A stretch of DNA of 64,000 nucleotides from Pseudomonas sp. S06B 330. GTDB lineage: Bacteria > Pseudomonadota > Gammaproteobacteria > Pseudomonadales > Pseudomonadaceae. Position numbers and translations under genes: made by a program. The notes under the pieces are model-generated. The model saw only the letters and a program-made list of their open reading frames with translations. It did no database searches and was not told the origin of the DNA. The stretch lies in assembly GCF_002845275.2 (NCBI RefSeq), contig NZ_CP088149.1:4460501-4524500 (forward strand), written 5' to 3'. Below are positions 9,562 to 19,768 of the stretch, piece by piece; within the stretch, counting starts at the first letter, position 1; each line of letters opens with the position of its first letter.

Positions 9562-10257
9562 TCACTCTTCGCTGGTGTGCACTTTACGGTGCAGGATGGC
9601 CTGGAACTCGTCGGCGAACGTGTAGTAACGGCCGATCAAGACTTCACTGCGGGCAGCGAAACGGTTGTAGGCAATAACCGCTGGAATGGCGGCAAACAGG
9701 CCGATCGCGGTGGCGATCAGCGCCTCGGCGATACCCGGCGCTACGGTCGCCAGGGTTGCCTGCTGGGCACTGGCCAGACCGCGGAAGGAGTTCATGATGC
9801 CCCAGACGGTACCGAACAGACCGATATACGGGCTGGTGGAACCGACTGTCGCCAGGAACGGCAGGCTCTGCTCGAGCTTTTCTTCTTCGCGCGAGATAGC
9901 CACGCGCATGGCACGACCAACGCCTTCCATGACCGCGTCAGGATCGACACCAGGCTGCTGACGCAGACGGGAAAACTCCTTGAAGCCGGCACGGAAGACC
10001 TGCTCGACGCCCGAATCCGGATCCGGGTTGCTGCCGGCCTGACGGTACAGCTTGGACAGGTCGATCCCCGACCAGAAGCGCTCTTCGAAGCTGTCCAGGG
10101 CTCGACGACCGGCGCGCAGCATGGTGCTGCGCTGAAAAATCATGATCCATGACGTTACCGATGCGGCAACCAGAATCAGCATAACCAGCTGTACCACGAT
10201 GCTGGCATTGCTGACCAGGCTCCACATGGAGGTATGGTCGACGACGTTAGCTTCCAC
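9562..10257 (-). CDS. tolQ: Tol-Pal system protein TolQ
   Basis: 231 residues with a GTG start two bases after ybgC. ExbB/TolQ/MotA family: three membrane helices (about 15-40, 135-160, 170-195), with the conserved LGLFGTVWGI-type segment (here YIGLFGTVWGIM). It is the inner-membrane stator with TolR. Confidence 0.97.
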   Translation of the reverse strand: MEANVVDHTSMWSLVSNASIVVQLVMLILVAASVTSWIMIFQRSTMLRAGRRALDSFEERFWSGIDLSKLYRQAGSNPDPDSGVEQVFRAGFKEFSRLRQQPGVDPDAVMEGVGRAMRVAISREEEKLEQSLPFLATVGSTSPYIGLFGTVWGIMNSFRGLASAQQATLATVAPGIAEALIATAIGLFAAIPAVIAYNRFAARSEVLIGRYYTFADEFQAILHRKVHTSEE

Positions 10258-10259
10258 GC

Positions 10260-10715
10260 TTAATCTCCTGCATTTGAATGAATACCCGGATCGCCAGCCT
10301 CGGCAAAGGCTGCACGCAGCGCTGGGGGGATGGCCCGGGGTTTGAAAGTATCGGCGCGCACACAGGCCACCAGGAACTGCCCTTCGCAGAGCAGCGTTGC
10401 ATCTTTTTCGCGCCAGACCTGCTGTACGAAGCGCAAGCTGGCCCGGTTCAACTCAAGCACCTGCGCGGTAACCCGCAATTCGTCGTCCAGCCGCGCAGGC
10501 GCGTGATAGCGCGCCTCGCTGGAGTGGACCACGAACAGCAGGTTGTCCTGCGCCAATGCCGACTGGGCAAAACCCAGTGCGCGTAACCGCTCGGTGCGGG
10601 CACGCTCCATGAATTTCAGGTAGTTGACGTAATACACCACGCCGCCCGCATCAGTGTCTTCGTAGTAGACCCGACAACGGTGTGCGAACGACTCAAGCCC
10701 ATTTTGCGCGCGCAT
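10260..10715 (-). CDS. ybgC: Tol-Pal-associated acyl-CoA thioesterase YbgC
   Basis: 151 residues with a hot-dog fold. [17 protein letters not shown] holds the family's catalytic Asp in the 4-hydroxybenzoyl-CoA thioesterase-type active site. It hydrolyses short or medium acyl-CoA or acyl-ACP in the cytosol and is the usual first gene of the tol-pal operon, two bases before tolQ. No intrinsic terminator is evident between it and ruvB, 126 bases upstream. Confidence 0.95.
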   Translation of the reverse strand: MRAQNGLESFAHRCRVYYEDTDAGGVVYYVNYLKFMERARTERLRALGFAQSALAQDNLLFVVHSSEARYHAPARLDDELRVTAQVLELNRASLRFVQQVWREKDATLLCEGQFLVACVRADTFKPRAIPPALRAAFAEAGDPGIHSNAGD

Positions 10716-10841
10716 ACTCTAGTGCTTACTCCTCAGCTTGCCAATCCGCCCCGGCAACTGTTTTTTCATCGATTATGTCGTATTGCCAGCGTGGTCCTTC
10801 CATGACAGGCGATAGGACCACGAATTCACCAGATAAATCTG

Positions 10842-11897
10842 TCATTCATCGGTCTGGGCGGAAAAACCTTCGCTATTGACCGACTCGCCGAGGCGATTGG
10901 GAATGTTCAGGCCGAAATGCAGATAGGCATGGCGAGTGACCACCCTGCCCCGCGGCGTGCGCATGATGTAACCCTGCTGGATCAGGTAGGGTTCGAGCAC
11001 ATCCTCGATGGTGTGGCGCTCCTCACTGATCGCCGCTGCCAGGCTGTCGACACCCACTGGACCACCGTCGAACTTCTCAATCATGGTCAGCAGCAAGCGT
11101 CGGTCTTGGTGATCGAAACCACGCTCGTCAACATCCAACAGGTTCAACGCCATGTCGGCAATCGACTTGGTGATATGGCCCTTGCCGCGCACTTCGGCAA
11201 AATCTCGCACGCGGCGTAGCAGACGGTTGGCGATCCGCGGCGTACCACGAGCACGCCGGGCGATCTCGAAGGCCCCCTGGTCTTCGATCGGCAGCCCCAG
11301 AATACCGCCGGAACGGCTGACGATGGTCGCCAGGTCTTCGGTGTTGTAGAACTCCAGGCGCTGGACGATACCGAAACGGTCACGTAGCGGGTTGGTCAGC
11401 ATACCGGCACGGGTGGTCGCCCCAACCAGAGTGAACGGCGGCAGGTCGAGCTTGATGGAACGTGCCGCCGGCCCTTCACCAATCATGATGTCGAGCTGGA
11501 AATCTTCCATGGCCGGGTACAGCACTTCTTCGACAATCGGAGACAAGCGGTGGATTTCGTCGATAAACAGCACGTCGTGCGGTTCAAGATTGGTCAGCAA
11601 TGCCGCCAAGTCACCAGGACGCTCAAGGATCGGACCCGAGGTGCTTTTGATCGACACGCCCATTTCCTGAGCGATGATATTGGCCAGGGTGGTCTTGCCC
11701 AACCCCGGCGGGCCGAAGATCAGCGTGTGATCCAGCGATTCACTGCGCCCGCGGGCGGCCTGGATGAACAGCGCCATCTGCTCGCGTACCACTGGCTGAC
11801 CGATGTATTCAGCCAGGCGTAGCGGACGGATCGCCCGGTCCTGGACCTCTTCACGGTCACGTCCGCTGGCGGCTATCAGTCGATCGGCTTCTATCAC
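10842..11897 (-). CDS. ruvB: Holliday junction branch-migration helicase RuvB
   Basis: 351 residues with a GTG start immediately after the ruvA stop. AAA+ ATPase: Walker [10 protein letters not shown], Walker [10 protein letters not shown], sensor residues and a C-terminal winged helix. It drives branch migration with RuvA during recombinational repair. Gene order ruvC-ruvA-ruvB on the minus strand is standard for gamma-proteobacteria. Confidence 0.97.
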   Translation of the reverse strand: MIEADRLIAASGRDREEVQDRAIRPLRLAEYIGQPVVREQMALFIQAARGRSESLDHTLIFGPPGLGKTTLANIIAQEMGVSIKSTSGPILERPGDLAALLTNLEPHDVLFIDEIHRLSPIVEEVLYPAMEDFQLDIMIGEGPAARSIKLDLPPFTLVGATTRAGMLTNPLRDRFGIVQRLEFYNTEDLATIVSRSGGILGLPIEDQGAFEIARRARGTPRIANRLLRRVRDFAEVRGKGHITKSIADMALNLLDVDERGFDHQDRRLLLTMIEKFDGGPVGVDSLAAAISEERHTIEDVLEPYLIQQGYIMRTPRGRVVTRHAYLHFGLNIPNRLGESVNSEGFSAQTDE

Positions 11898-12506
11898 TTA
11901 GATCATTCCCTTCAGGCTGCGGCGGATCAGCTCTTCGCTGCTCAAACCTTTGGCATCGACGGCGGCCACGGCCTTGCTGGCCTCCTGGGGCTTGTAACCC
12001 AGGGAAATCAAGGCACTGACCGCATCAGCTTCGGCGCTGGAAACACTGGCGAGCGGCAATGGCCCATTGGGCACCAGCGCGAACATCGCGGGTGAAGTCT
12101 CCCAGGCTTTGAATCGGTCTTTGAGCTCGACCAGCAGACGCTCGGCGGTCTTTTTGCCGACACCGGGCACCTTGACCAGTGCTGATGCATCTTGAGCCTG
12201 GACGCAGCGTACCAGTTCGTCGACATCCAGACCTGACATCAATGCCAGCGCCAGCTTGGGACCGACACCATTAAGCCGGATCAACTCACGGAACAGCTCT
12301 CGCTCGCGCTTCTCATGAAAGCCATAGAGCAAGTGCGCATCCTCGCGCACCACCAAGTGGGTGTGCAAGGTCACGGCCTCACCCACTTTGGGAAGACGGT
12401 ACAGGGTGGTCATCGGCACTTCGAGCTCGTAGCCCAGGCCGTTGACATCGACAATCAGGTGCGGCGGCTGTTTTTCAGCCAGTGTGCCGCGCAAACGTCC
12501 AATCAC
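11898..12506 (-). CDS. ruvA: Holliday junction DNA-binding protein RuvA
   Basis: 202 residues from the GTG at 12506 (VIGRLRGTL, with AAGGA upstream); the longer frame starting at 12602 does not match the family. It has an OB fold (1-65), two helix-hairpin-helix motifs (LNGVGPKLA and [12 protein letters not shown]) and a C-terminal RuvB-binding three-helix domain. The stop abuts the ruvB start. Confidence 0.96.
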   Translation of the reverse strand: MIGRLRGTLAEKQPPHLIVDVNGLGYELEVPMTTLYRLPKVGEAVTLHTHLVVREDAHLLYGFHEKRERELFRELIRLNGVGPKLALALMSGLDVDELVRCVQAQDASALVKVPGVGKKTAERLLVELKDRFKAWETSPAMFALVPNGPLPLASVSSAEADAVSALISLGYKPQEASKAVAAVDAKGLSSEELIRRSLKGMI

Positions 12507-12614
12507 GTTGCAATCCTTCCTTATGGGCACCGGCAAACAACCGGTAAACCCTAACAGCAAATTCAATGACCGATGGCATTGCCCGGCCAAAATTTGTTTC
12601 AACGCATGATGTTA

Positions 12615-13139
12615 TCAGAGCCGTAAGCGCCCGCTGCGACTGCGCGCGGTCCCCAGGCCGTGTGGCAACAGGCTGGAGCGGGTGTGTGCATGACACAGGG
12701 CGATGGCCAAGGCATCGGAGGCATCGATTTGCGGCTTCTGGGTCAACTTGAGCAGGTGCATGACCATCATCTGCACTTGCTCCTTGTTCGCCCCACCCGT
12801 GCCGGCAACCGCCTGCTTGACCTGGGTGGCACTGTATTCGGCGATTTCCAGCCCCTCTTCAATGGCGGCGACGATGGCCGCACCACGCGCCTGGCCCAAC
12901 TTGAGCGCCGAATCGGCGTTGCGGGCCATGAACACCCGCTCAATGCCCATGGTCACCGGGCCGTACTGGCTGATGATCTCGCGCACACCTCGAAACACGA
13001 TCTGCAAGCGCTCGGGCAACTCGCCGCTACCGGTTCGAATACACCCGGATGCCACATACTCACAGCCCCGTGGCCCCTGGCGCACCACGCCGTAGCCGGT
13101 GATGCGCGAGCCAGGGTCGATGCCCAGAATCAAAGTCAT
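12615..13139 (-). CDS. ruvC: Crossover junction endonuclease RuvC
   Basis: 174 residues from the ATG at 13139 ([11 protein letters not shown]). The N-terminal GIDPGS aspartate and later acidic residues ([15 protein letters not shown]) form the RNase H-like nuclease centre. It cleaves Holliday junctions symmetrically. First gene of the ruvCAB unit, 117 bases past the yebC stop. Confidence 0.97.
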   Translation of the reverse strand: MTLILGIDPGSRITGYGVVRQGPRGCEYVASGCIRTGSGELPERLQIVFRGVREIISQYGPVTMGIERVFMARNADSALKLGQARGAAIVAAIEEGLEIAEYSATQVKQAVAGTGGANKEQVQMMVMHLLKLTQKPQIDASDALAIALCHAHTRSSLLPHGLGTARSRSGRLRL

Positions 13140-13185
13140 AACGCCTGCATCATCAATGACACCCGTAGGCATCGTTGCAAAGACA

Positions 13186-13236
13186 GAAGCCGGACCCTCC
13201 TGCAGTCACGGTGTGTCTGCAAGGGGGCCCGGCTTC
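13186..13236 (-). terminator. Imperfect hairpin between yebC and ruvC
   Basis: GAAGCCGG at 13186 pairs with CCGGCTTC ending at 13236, and inner CCCTCCTGCAG pairs imperfectly with CTGCAAGGGGG. It lies 20 bases beyond the yebC stop. The T-tract is weak, so termination may be partial. Confidence 0.5.
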
Positions 13237-13255
13237 CAACCCGCCAAGGCTTTAG

Positions 13256-14002
13256 TTAACCAAGGCTTTCCATGACGTCGTCAGGAATCTCGGCGTTGGA
13301 GTAAACGTTCTGCACGTCGTCCAGGTCTTCGAGCATGTCAATCAGCTTGAGGACCTTTTGCGCACCGTCCAGATCCAGTTCGGCACTGGTGGTCGGCTGC
13401 ATGACGATTTCCGCATCCGCCGCCTTGAAGCCGGCTTCTTCCAGCGCATTGCGCACGGCATAGAAGCTGGCAAAAGAGGTAAATACATCGAAGGAGCCGT
13501 CTTCATTGCTGACGACGTCGTCAGCATCGGCCTCCATCGCCGCCTCCATCAGCGCATCCTCGTCGACACCTGCGGCAAAACTGATCTGCCCCTTGCGCTC
13601 GAACAGGTAGGCAACCGAACCGTCGGTACCGAGATTGCCACCGCATTTGCTGAAGGCATGACGCACGGCCGCTGCAGTACGGTTGCGGTTGTCGGTCATG
13701 GCCTCGACCATGATCGCCACGCCGCCCGGGCCGTAGCCCTCGTAGCTGAGCTCTTCAACGTTATCGGCCTCGGTCGCGCCAGCACCACGGGCAATCGCCC
13801 GATCGATGATGTCGCGGCTCATGTTAGCCCCCAACGCCTTGTCCAGGGCCAGGCGCAAACGCGGGTTGGTAGCCGGGTCGCCACCGCCCTGCTTGGCGGC
13901 GACGGTCAGCTCACGAATCCACTTGGTGAAGATCTTGCCCCGCTTGGCGTCCTGACGCTCTTTGCGGTGCTTGATGTTTGCCCACTTGGAATGACCAGCC
14001 AT
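13256..14002 (-). CDS. yebC: YebC/PmpR-family regulatory protein
   Basis: 248 residues beginning [14 protein letters not shown], the family signature, and containing the GYGPGGVAI loop of the YebC/TACO1 fold. Members bind DNA as regulators (PmpR in P. aeruginosa) or assist translation at proline stretches. Cytosolic. It sits between aspS and ruvC on the same strand, as in most Pseudomonas. Confidence 0.95.
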   Translation of the reverse strand: MAGHSKWANIKHRKERQDAKRGKIFTKWIRELTVAAKQGGGDPATNPRLRLALDKALGANMSRDIIDRAIARGAGATEADNVEELSYEGYGPGGVAIMVEAMTDNRNRTAAAVRHAFSKCGGNLGTDGSVAYLFERKGQISFAAGVDEDALMEAAMEADADDVVSNEDGSFDVFTSFASFYAVRNALEEAGFKAADAEIVMQPTTSAELDLDGAQKVLKLIDMLEDLDDVQNVYSNAEIPDDVMESLG

Positions 14003-14091
14003 AACGCACTCCGAATCCTTTGAAACAATGCCATGCCCCTCCCCGGCGCAAACCGGGCAGGGACGATAAAATCAGTACTGCTTAACGCAAA

Positions 14092-14113
14092 GGCGCATCC
14101 ATGTGGATGCGCC
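14092..14113 (-). terminator. Hairpin between aspS and yebC
   Basis: Perfect stem GGCGCATCC/GGATGCGCC with a four-base loop, 11 bases past the aspS stop, followed on the minus strand by TTTGCGTT. The weak T-run suggests partial termination. Confidence 0.55.
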
Positions 14114-14123
14114 CGGGGTCCGC

Positions 14124-15899
14124 TTACTCAGCCTTGGGCTGTTCGCGCAGACGGATGTGCAGTTCGCGCAGGGCTTTGGCGTCGACCAGGCCTGGCGCCT
14201 GGGTCATGACGCAGGCGGCACTCTGGGTTTTCGGGAAGGCGATGACTTCACGAATCGACTGAGCGCCGGTCATCAGCATAACCAGACGGTCCAGACCAAA
14301 GGCCAGGCCACCGTGCGGTGGGGCGCCAAACTTCAGGGCGTCGAGCAGGAAGCCGAACTTCTCTTCCTGTTCAGCCGCCTCGATACCCAGCAGACGGAAT
14401 ACCGCCTGTTGCATTTCCTTGCGGTGAATACGGATCGAACCGCCGCCCAGCTCAGTGCCGTTGAGGACCATGTCGTAGGCACGCGACAGTGCGGTGGCCG
14501 GGTTGGCCTCCAGCTCTTCGGGGCTGCACTTGGGTGCGGTGAACGGGTGGTGCAGCGCGGTGAAGCTGCCGTCGTCGTTCTCTTCGAACATCGGGAAATC
14601 AACAACCCACATCGGTGCCCACTCGCAGGTGTGCAGGTTGAAATCGTTGCCGACCTTGATCCGCAGGGCGCCCAGCGCCTCGCTGACAATCTTGGCCTTG
14701 TCGGCACCGAAGAACACGATGTCGCCGTCGACCGCACCGACGCGATCAAGGATCACGTTGAGGTTGGCCTCAGGAATGTTCTTGACGATTGGCGACTGCA
14801 GGCCCTCGACGCCTTTGGCGCGTTCGTTGACCTTGATGTACGCCAGGCCCTTGGCACCATAAATGCCGACGAACTTGGTGTACTCGTCGATGCGGCTGCG
14901 CGGCATGCTGGCTGCGCCAGGTACACGCAGGGCGGCAACGCGGCACTTCGGATCGTTGGCCGGGCCACTGAAGACCTTGAATTCAACGTCCTTGAGCTGG
15001 TCAGCGACGTCGACCAGTTCCAGCGGGTTACGCAGGTCTGGTTTGTCGGAACCGTAGCGGCGCATGGCTTCTTCGAAGGTCATGTGCGGGAACTCACCGA
15101 ACTCCAGGTCCAGGACTTCCTTGAACAGCTTGCGGATCATGCTCTCGGTCAGGCCCATGATCTCGGATTCATCGAGGAAACTGGTCTCGATGTCGATCTG
15201 GGTGAATTCTGGCTGACGGTCAGCACGCAGGTCTTCGTCGCGGAAGCACTTGGCAATCTGGTAGTAGCGATCGAAACCGGCAACCATCAGCAATTGCTTG
15301 AACAGTTGCGGCGATTGCGGCAGGGCGAAGAAGCTACCGGCGTGGGTACGGCTCGGCACCAGGTAGTCACGCGCGCCTTCAGGGGTGGCGCGGGTGAGGA
15401 TCGGCGTTTCCACGTCGAGGAAACCGTTTTCATCCAGGAAGCGACGGATGCTGGTGGTGATGCGCGAACGCAGACGCAGCTTTTCGGCCATTTCTGGACG
15501 ACGCAGGTCGATGAAGCGATAGCGCAGGCGGGTTTCCTCGCCGACATCGGAGTATTCGTTGAGCGGGAACGGCGGGGTCTCCGCCTCGTTGAGCACGGTC
15601 AGCTCATAACCCAGCACTTCGATGGCACCGGAGGCCATGTTGGCGTTCACAGCGCCAGCTGGACGCGGACGCACCTTACCGGTGATCTGTACCACGTATT
15701 CGCTACGCACGCGGTCAGCGGCGGCGAAGCTGTCTGCGCGATCCGGGTCGAAGACGACCTGAGCCATGCCTTCGCGGTCACGGATATCGAGGAAAATCAC
15801 CCCGCCGTGGTCGCGGCGACGATGGACCCATCCGCAAAGGGTAATTTCCTGACCTTCCAGGCTCTCGTTCAGTTGGCCGCAATAATGGCTGCGCATCAT
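14124..15899 (-). CDS. aspS: Aspartyl-tRNA synthetase
   Basis: 591 residues from MMRSHYCG at 15899. An N-terminal OB anticodon domain (1-105) is followed by the class II catalytic core with motif 2 ([18 protein letters not shown]) and motif 3 ([11 protein letters not shown]), with the bacterial GAD insertion domain between. It charges tRNA-Asp. In Pseudomonas this enzyme is known to be non-discriminating and also loads tRNA-Asn for amidation. Confidence 0.97.
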   Translation of the reverse strand: MMRSHYCGQLNESLEGQEITLCGWVHRRRDHGGVIFLDIRDREGMAQVVFDPDRADSFAAADRVRSEYVVQITGKVRPRPAGAVNANMASGAIEVLGYELTVLNEAETPPFPLNEYSDVGEETRLRYRFIDLRRPEMAEKLRLRSRITTSIRRFLDENGFLDVETPILTRATPEGARDYLVPSRTHAGSFFALPQSPQLFKQLLMVAGFDRYYQIAKCFRDEDLRADRQPEFTQIDIETSFLDESEIMGLTESMIRKLFKEVLDLEFGEFPHMTFEEAMRRYGSDKPDLRNPLELVDVADQLKDVEFKVFSGPANDPKCRVAALRVPGAASMPRSRIDEYTKFVGIYGAKGLAYIKVNERAKGVEGLQSPIVKNIPEANLNVILDRVGAVDGDIVFFGADKAKIVSEALGALRIKVGNDFNLHTCEWAPMWVVDFPMFEENDDGSFTALHHPFTAPKCSPEELEANPATALSRAYDMVLNGTELGGGSIRIHRKEMQQAVFRLLGIEAAEQEEKFGFLLDALKFGAPPHGGLAFGLDRLVMLMTGAQSIREVIAFPKTQSAACVMTQAPGLVDAKALRELHIRLREQPKAE

Positions 15900-15993
15900 G
15901 ATGGTGGTTTCGCTTCTCGTCATTCGTGTGTTCAGTGGAGGCCTTGGCGCCCCAAAGGGCTAATAGTGCAAGACCCTGCCGGTGCAATTCAAC

Positions 15994-16215
15994 TCAGTCG
16001 GCCTTGTCGCCGCCTGCAAGGTTCTTTTTTGCGCCGGTCTTGAAGTCGGTTTCGTACCAACCTGTGCCGCCCAGACGGAAACCGGGGGCAGAAATCAGCT
16101 TCTTGAGCTCAGGCTTTTGACACGCCGGGCAATCGGTCAGCGGCGCGGCGCTGATTTTCTGGAGGACTTCCATCTGGTGATCACAGGAAGCACATTGATA
16201 GTCGTACAGGGGCAT
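15994..16215 (-). CDS. FmdB-type zinc ribbon protein
   Basis: 73 residues: MPLYDYQCASCDHQMEV followed by CPACQ gives the CxxC...CxxC zinc ribbon of the FmdB/CxxC_CXXC_SSSS family. The tail is basic and unstructured. It is 94 bases upstream of aspS on the same strand, a conserved pairing in Pseudomonas. Function unknown. Confidence 0.9.
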   Translation of the reverse strand: MPLYDYQCASCDHQMEVLQKISAAPLTDCPACQKPELKKLISAPGFRLGGTGWYETDFKTGAKKNLAGGDKAD

Positions 16216-16314
16216 AGGCGTGTCTCGTTAACCACAGCGCGGGCGGGTTCAGGCAGTAAAGAGCGGGATTATATATGGTTAAGGAGTGCTGTGCAGCCCG
16301 GCAACCGACTAGCG

Positions 16315-16629
16315 TCATACCTGTGTGCCGAGCAGATAGACGACACAGACCACCCGAATCAGGCCGCTGAAATTTTTCACCCCGCCATGGCGCAGGTGCA
16401 CCTCGCGGTCTACGTAGGACAACACCGCGTTGACTGAGCACTGGTTGGCCTCAGCGATACGCTCAAGGATGCGCCAGTAGACCTCCTCCAGACGCAGGCA
16501 GGTGGCAAACCCATTCAACCGCACCGAGCGGGATAACGGCTGAGCCAGACCCATATTGAAATTCGCCTCGAACGGATCGACACCCTCCTTGCCGGGCACA
16601 CGCCCTCCGCGACTCTTCCATGAAGACAT
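16315..16629 (-). CDS. Ribbon-helix-helix domain protein
   Basis: 104 residues. The central part (SVRLNGFATCLRLEEVYW, then LERIAEANQCSVNAVLSYVDRE) fits the RHH_4 family, in which a short beta strand and two helices contact DNA or pack as a dimer. The C-terminus is hydrophobic (FSGLIRVVCVVYLL). Probably cytoplasmic; regulatory role unproven. ATG at 16629. Confidence 0.75.
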   Translation of the reverse strand: MSSWKSRGGRVPGKEGVDPFEANFNMGLAQPLSRSVRLNGFATCLRLEEVYWRILERIAEANQCSVNAVLSYVDREVHLRHGGVKNFSGLIRVVCVVYLLGTQV

Positions 16630-16815
16630 ACAAGCACCACGCGATTTAACTAACAGGGAAATAACCCTGAGTAATGTTATTCACTCAGAGACAGGCCCTA
16701 ATAAAGCGCTGTAGTACTGATGGCTTCCAGCGGACCTACTTAACGCTCGCTGTAGGATTGCTCAGCAAATTGCCAGGGATCGAATAACGAATAGAACGCT
16801 TTCCCTAGTAACGAT

Positions 16816-16848
16816 AAATACCTGGACATTCGATAAATCCAGGTATTT
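16816..16848 (-). terminator. Hairpin downstream of dps
   Basis: AAATACCTGG at 16816 pairs with CCAGGTATTT ending at 16848 with a 13-base loop; it is followed by ATGTTTTT on the plus strand. It lies just beyond the dps stop and can act for dps. The rest of 16630-16876 holds no gene I can support. Confidence 0.6.
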
Positions 16849-16876
16849 ATGTTTTTCCGATTACCGCGTAACGGAC

Positions 16877-17350
16877 TTATCTCTCTTCTAGCAGCGAGCG
16901 CAGCATCCAGGCCGTCTTTTCATGCACCTGCATACGCTGGGTGAGCAGGTCTGCCGTCGGCTCGTCGCTGACCTTATCGAGCAGCGGGAAGATGCTGCGC
17001 GCCGTACGGGTCACGGCCTCCTGCCCTTCCACCAACTGCTTGATCATTTCATTGGCGGGCGGCACGCCCTCTTCTTCCTTGATTGACGACAAGCGTGCAT
17101 ATATCGAGTAAGCCCCTGGCGCTGGGAACCCCAGAGCACGGATACGCTCAGCGATGGAGTCTACCGCCAGCGCCAGTTCGTTATATTGCTCTTCAAACAT
17201 CAAGTGCAATGTGCGAAATGCCGGACCCGTGACGTTCCAGTGGAAGTTATGGGTTTTCAGGTACAGTACATACGTGTCGGACAAGAGACGCGACAATCCA
17301 TCGACAATGGACTTGCGATCTTCTTCGCTAATACCGATATCAATAGCCAT
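16877..17350 (-). CDS. dps: Dps-family DNA-protecting ferritin
   Basis: 157 residues from MAIDIGIS at 17350 (AAGGGG upstream); the long upstream extension is rejected. Ferritin-like four-helix protein: HNFHWNVTG and [19 protein letters not shown] give the inter-subunit ferroxidase ligands typical of Dps. It stores iron and protects DNA in stationary phase and under peroxide. Divergent from the cold-shock-domain gene; the 320-base gap between them must hold both promoters but shows no clear operator to me. Confidence 0.93.
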   Translation of the reverse strand: MAIDIGISEEDRKSIVDGLSRLLSDTYVLYLKTHNFHWNVTGPAFRTLHLMFEEQYNELALAVDSIAERIRALGFPAPGAYSIYARLSSIKEEEGVPPANEMIKQLVEGQEAVTRTARSIFPLLDKVSDEPTADLLTQRMQVHEKTAWMLRSLLEER

Positions 17351-17672
17351 GCGATTCCCCTTTCTATGATGCTTGATGATCAAGTAGGTACACCCCACTG
17401 TATCAAGACTTGCCGCTGGCTGCAGCCTTGCCCCTGCGACACAACGCTGCAGGCACCGAGGGCTCGGGCCGAGAGCCAAGCGACACACGGTTTGCCGATG
17501 ATTTGAGAAGCCAGGGGCTTTGCTGTTAAATAGGCGGCGTGCCGCCCCTGAAGATTGTCAACGCAGGGGCGTATAGGCTGACCTTTTCTCACGTTTTTGC
17601 GCTTCTCAAGCCAATGCGCGCCGTGATGTCAGCTCTTCCTGTGATATGCCTTATCAATGTGAGCCAACCAAC

Positions 17673-18260
17673 ATGTTCAAGATCGTCCACCTGTTGACGG
17701 GCGCTGCAGCTTTGCTGCTGTCCTTCATCCCGAGCCTAAGAACCGACGCAGTTCCCCTGCTGCAGCAACCGGAAGCCGTTTACCTGGCGCTCTTCGGCCT
17801 GCTCAACCTGCTCCTTGCCCCCGTCGTGCCTCAGCACTACAAAGGCGCACGCCTGCATTTGCAACGCCTTGCCAGTGCTCTGCTGGTACTGGCCGTGGTA
17901 CTGCAGACCCTGACCCTGCTGGCCCGCCCGGAGCTGGGCAACCTGCCTGCGCTGGCCAGTTCGCTGTTAGCTGTCGCGCTGCATCTGGTCGCTGGCTTGC
18001 TCAAAACCACCAGCGCGCGCAGCCAGCACACGCAATACGACATGAGCAACCGCGATACCGGCACGGTCAAGTGGTTCAATACCTCCAAAGGTTTTGGCTT
18101 CATTTCCCGCGATTCAGGCGATGATATCTTCGTGCACTTTCGCGCCATTCGCGGCGAAGGTCACCGCGTACTGGTCGAGGGCCAACGCGTGGAGTTCTCC
18201 GTGATGAACCGCGACAAAGGCCTGCAAGCTGAAGACGTGATCGCCGCCCCACGGCGCTGA
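17673..18260 (+). CDS. Membrane-anchored cold-shock-domain protein
   Basis: 195 residues from the ATG at 17673; a start nine codons earlier is possible. The first 110 residues hold about four hydrophobic segments (for example [16 protein letters not shown] and [17 protein letters not shown]). The last 70 residues are a complete cold-shock domain: [11 protein letters not shown]1 KGFGFIS and RNP2 DIFVHF. CSDs bind single-stranded RNA or DNA, so this protein would hold a nucleic-acid chaperone at the inner membrane. It ends at a strong bidirectional terminator. Confidence 0.85.
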   Translation: MFKIVHLLTGAAALLLSFIPSLRTDAVPLLQQPEAVYLALFGLLNLLLAPVVPQHYKGARLHLQRLASALLVLAVVLQTLTLLARPELGNLPALASSLLAVALHLVAGLLKTTSARSQHTQYDMSNRDTGTVKWFNTSKGFGFISRDSGDDIFVHFRAIRGEGHRVLVEGQRVEFSVMNRDKGLQAEDVIAAPRR

Positions 18261-18272
18261 TCCGGCAATAAA

Positions 18273-18305
18273 AAACCGCGGCGCCTGGGCGACCGCGGTT
18301 TTTTT
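18273..18305. terminator. Bidirectional terminator between CSD gene and slyX
   Basis: AACCGCGG...CCGCGGTT stem with A-run before and T-run after (TTTTTTT on the plus strand, TTTTTT on the minus). It can stop both convergent genes. Confidence 0.88.
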
Positions 18306-18325
18306 ACGTCTGCATCAAGCGCCTA

Positions 18326-18532
18326 TTAATAGTGAGGCGGTGGCGCCTCTTCTTCGCTGCTCGAGTACTGACCGACCATTTCCTCGTAACGCTTGAGCAA
18401 AGCGCCCATCTGCAGCTGCAGGCGCTCCACCACCCGCTGCTGCTCAACCAGCACATCATTGAGCGCCTGAATTGTATCGTCCTGAAAGGCCAGGCGGCTT
18501 TCCAGCTCGGTTACCCGCGCTTCAAGTGTCAT
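18326..18532 (-). CDS. slyX: SlyX-family coiled-coil protein
   Basis: 68 residues. A heptad-patterned coiled coil ([20 protein letters not shown], then [11 protein letters not shown]) ends in the acidic, proline-rich tail EEEAPPPHY typical of SlyX. Cytosolic, function unknown. Three bases after the HIT gene, so co-transcribed. Confidence 0.92.
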   Translation of the reverse strand: MTLEARVTELESRLAFQDDTIQALNDVLVEQQRVVERLQLQMGALLKRYEEMVGQYSSSEEEAPPPHY

Positions 18533-18535
18533 TTT

Positions 18536-18961
18536 TCACACCTCGGCGAATGTAAAGTCGTCGTCCAACACCGTCGCCAAACGCTGGCGGATCTGCGCAA
18601 TGTGCTCGACGTCATACGCCACAGCCGGCTTGGTCCCCCAGACCGGCGCAGGCCAAGCGGGATCATTACGTCGGCGGACAATGACATGCATATGCAGTTG
18701 GCTAACCACATTGCCCAGGGTCGCGACATTCATTTTATCAGCGGCAAAACTGTCTTTAAGCGTTTCAGCGAGGAACGTGGTTTCTTTCCAGAGTTGCGCC
18801 TGATCACTGTCATCAAGTTGAAATAATTCACTGATATCAGCGCGGCGCGGCACCAGAATAAACCAGGGATAGTTGGCATCCTTGCTCAGCAACAGCCGGC
18901 AGAGAGGAAAGTCCCCCAGTACATAAGTGTCTTCTTGAAGACGCGGATCCAAACTAAACAC
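18536..18961 (-). CDS. HIT-family nucleotide hydrolase
   Basis: 141 residues from the GTG at 18961 (VFSLDPRLQ), chosen because AGGAGA lies seven bases upstream; the ATG at 18982 has no ribosome site. The histidine triad QLHMHVIVR carries the HxHxh catalytic motif for hydrolysing nucleoside phosphoramidates or dinucleotides. Cytosolic, upstream of slyX. Confidence 0.88.
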   Translation of the reverse strand: MFSLDPRLQEDTYVLGDFPLCRLLLSKDANYPWFILVPRRADISELFQLDDSDQAQLWKETTFLAETLKDSFAADKMNVATLGNVVSQLHMHVIVRRRNDPAWPAPVWGTKPAVAYDVEHIAQIRQRLATVLDDDFTFAEV

Positions 18962-19768
18962 AGGGGAATCTCCTACACCCATTTAATACTTTGTCCACGC
19001 AACGCACCGCAGACCGAATGCTGCAGGATACCTCCGATTGCTTGGCGGAGCATGGTCAGCCTGTCAGCAAAGTCGACAAACGCACCTCATTCAGCCACGT
19101 TCATACGCCACACCGGCGAAAAATGAGCAGGTAACAGGACCCACGGTAACGAAACGCTACTTTTCGCACCAAAATGAGGCTTGCCCCGCACGAACAGCAC
19201 CCAAAGTATCCGTAAACTACTCAGCACGCAGGATTTACGGTAACGATCTGACCTAAAGGACAGCTTTTAGTTTTATTCCAAAACAAGCTGGCCAAACGAA
19301 CCAACGGATCTTAGCCCCCCGGATTTACGGCACCGAAAGGTTTTTTTTCAGGCAGTCGTGAAAATTTTGTGAACTGCGCCCTCTTTTGAGCACGCTTGTT
19401 GCATTCACATCCGCCACAGTCGGCACGACACCTGCACTCATGCGGTGGAGCGCGACAAATAACACAGTTGCATGGGTAAACCAGGGAGTACTGGGGGGCC
19501 AAGAGGCTAGATTGTTTTTACCTAACCTTAAGCCGCCCGGACCAGCGCTGGAGTTGTACGCCCCGCAGAAACGGGACGTGATTTGCGACAGGGACTTAAC
19601 CGTTAGCGACATGACCGTAAAGTTACCGAAAGGTTCTTTTCCCCCATATCGCCAACTACAGTCTGCGTGATATACATTTCCGCCGACACAAAAAGAAAGA
19701 GCCGCGCCGTAAAAAAAAATCAAAGGCGACGGCAGTACTCTTCCTAAAAACCAAAGGAGCAAGTCACG
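18962..19768 (+). promoter_or_regulatory. Long gene-free 5' region of the OprD-type porin gene
   Basis: About 800 bases without a convincing gene. It carries recurrent TTACGGTAACG-like motifs: CACGGTAACG near 19141, GGATTTACGGTAACG near 19228, GGATTTACGGCACCG near 19320 and the inverted CCGTAAAGTTACCG near 19616. The base composition is more AT-rich than the flanking genes. A good ribosome site (AAAGGAG) precedes the porin start. The repeats may be binding sites for a regulator. The small open frames here have no ribosome sites and no family resemblance. Confidence 0.45.

Noticed and set aside
14103..16043. 646-codon plus-strand open frame opposite aspS
   Set aside because: It mirrors aspS codons in a GC-rich genome; no ribosome site or family resemblance. 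The same applies to long frames opposite proS (21214-22935) and rimO (32928-34559).
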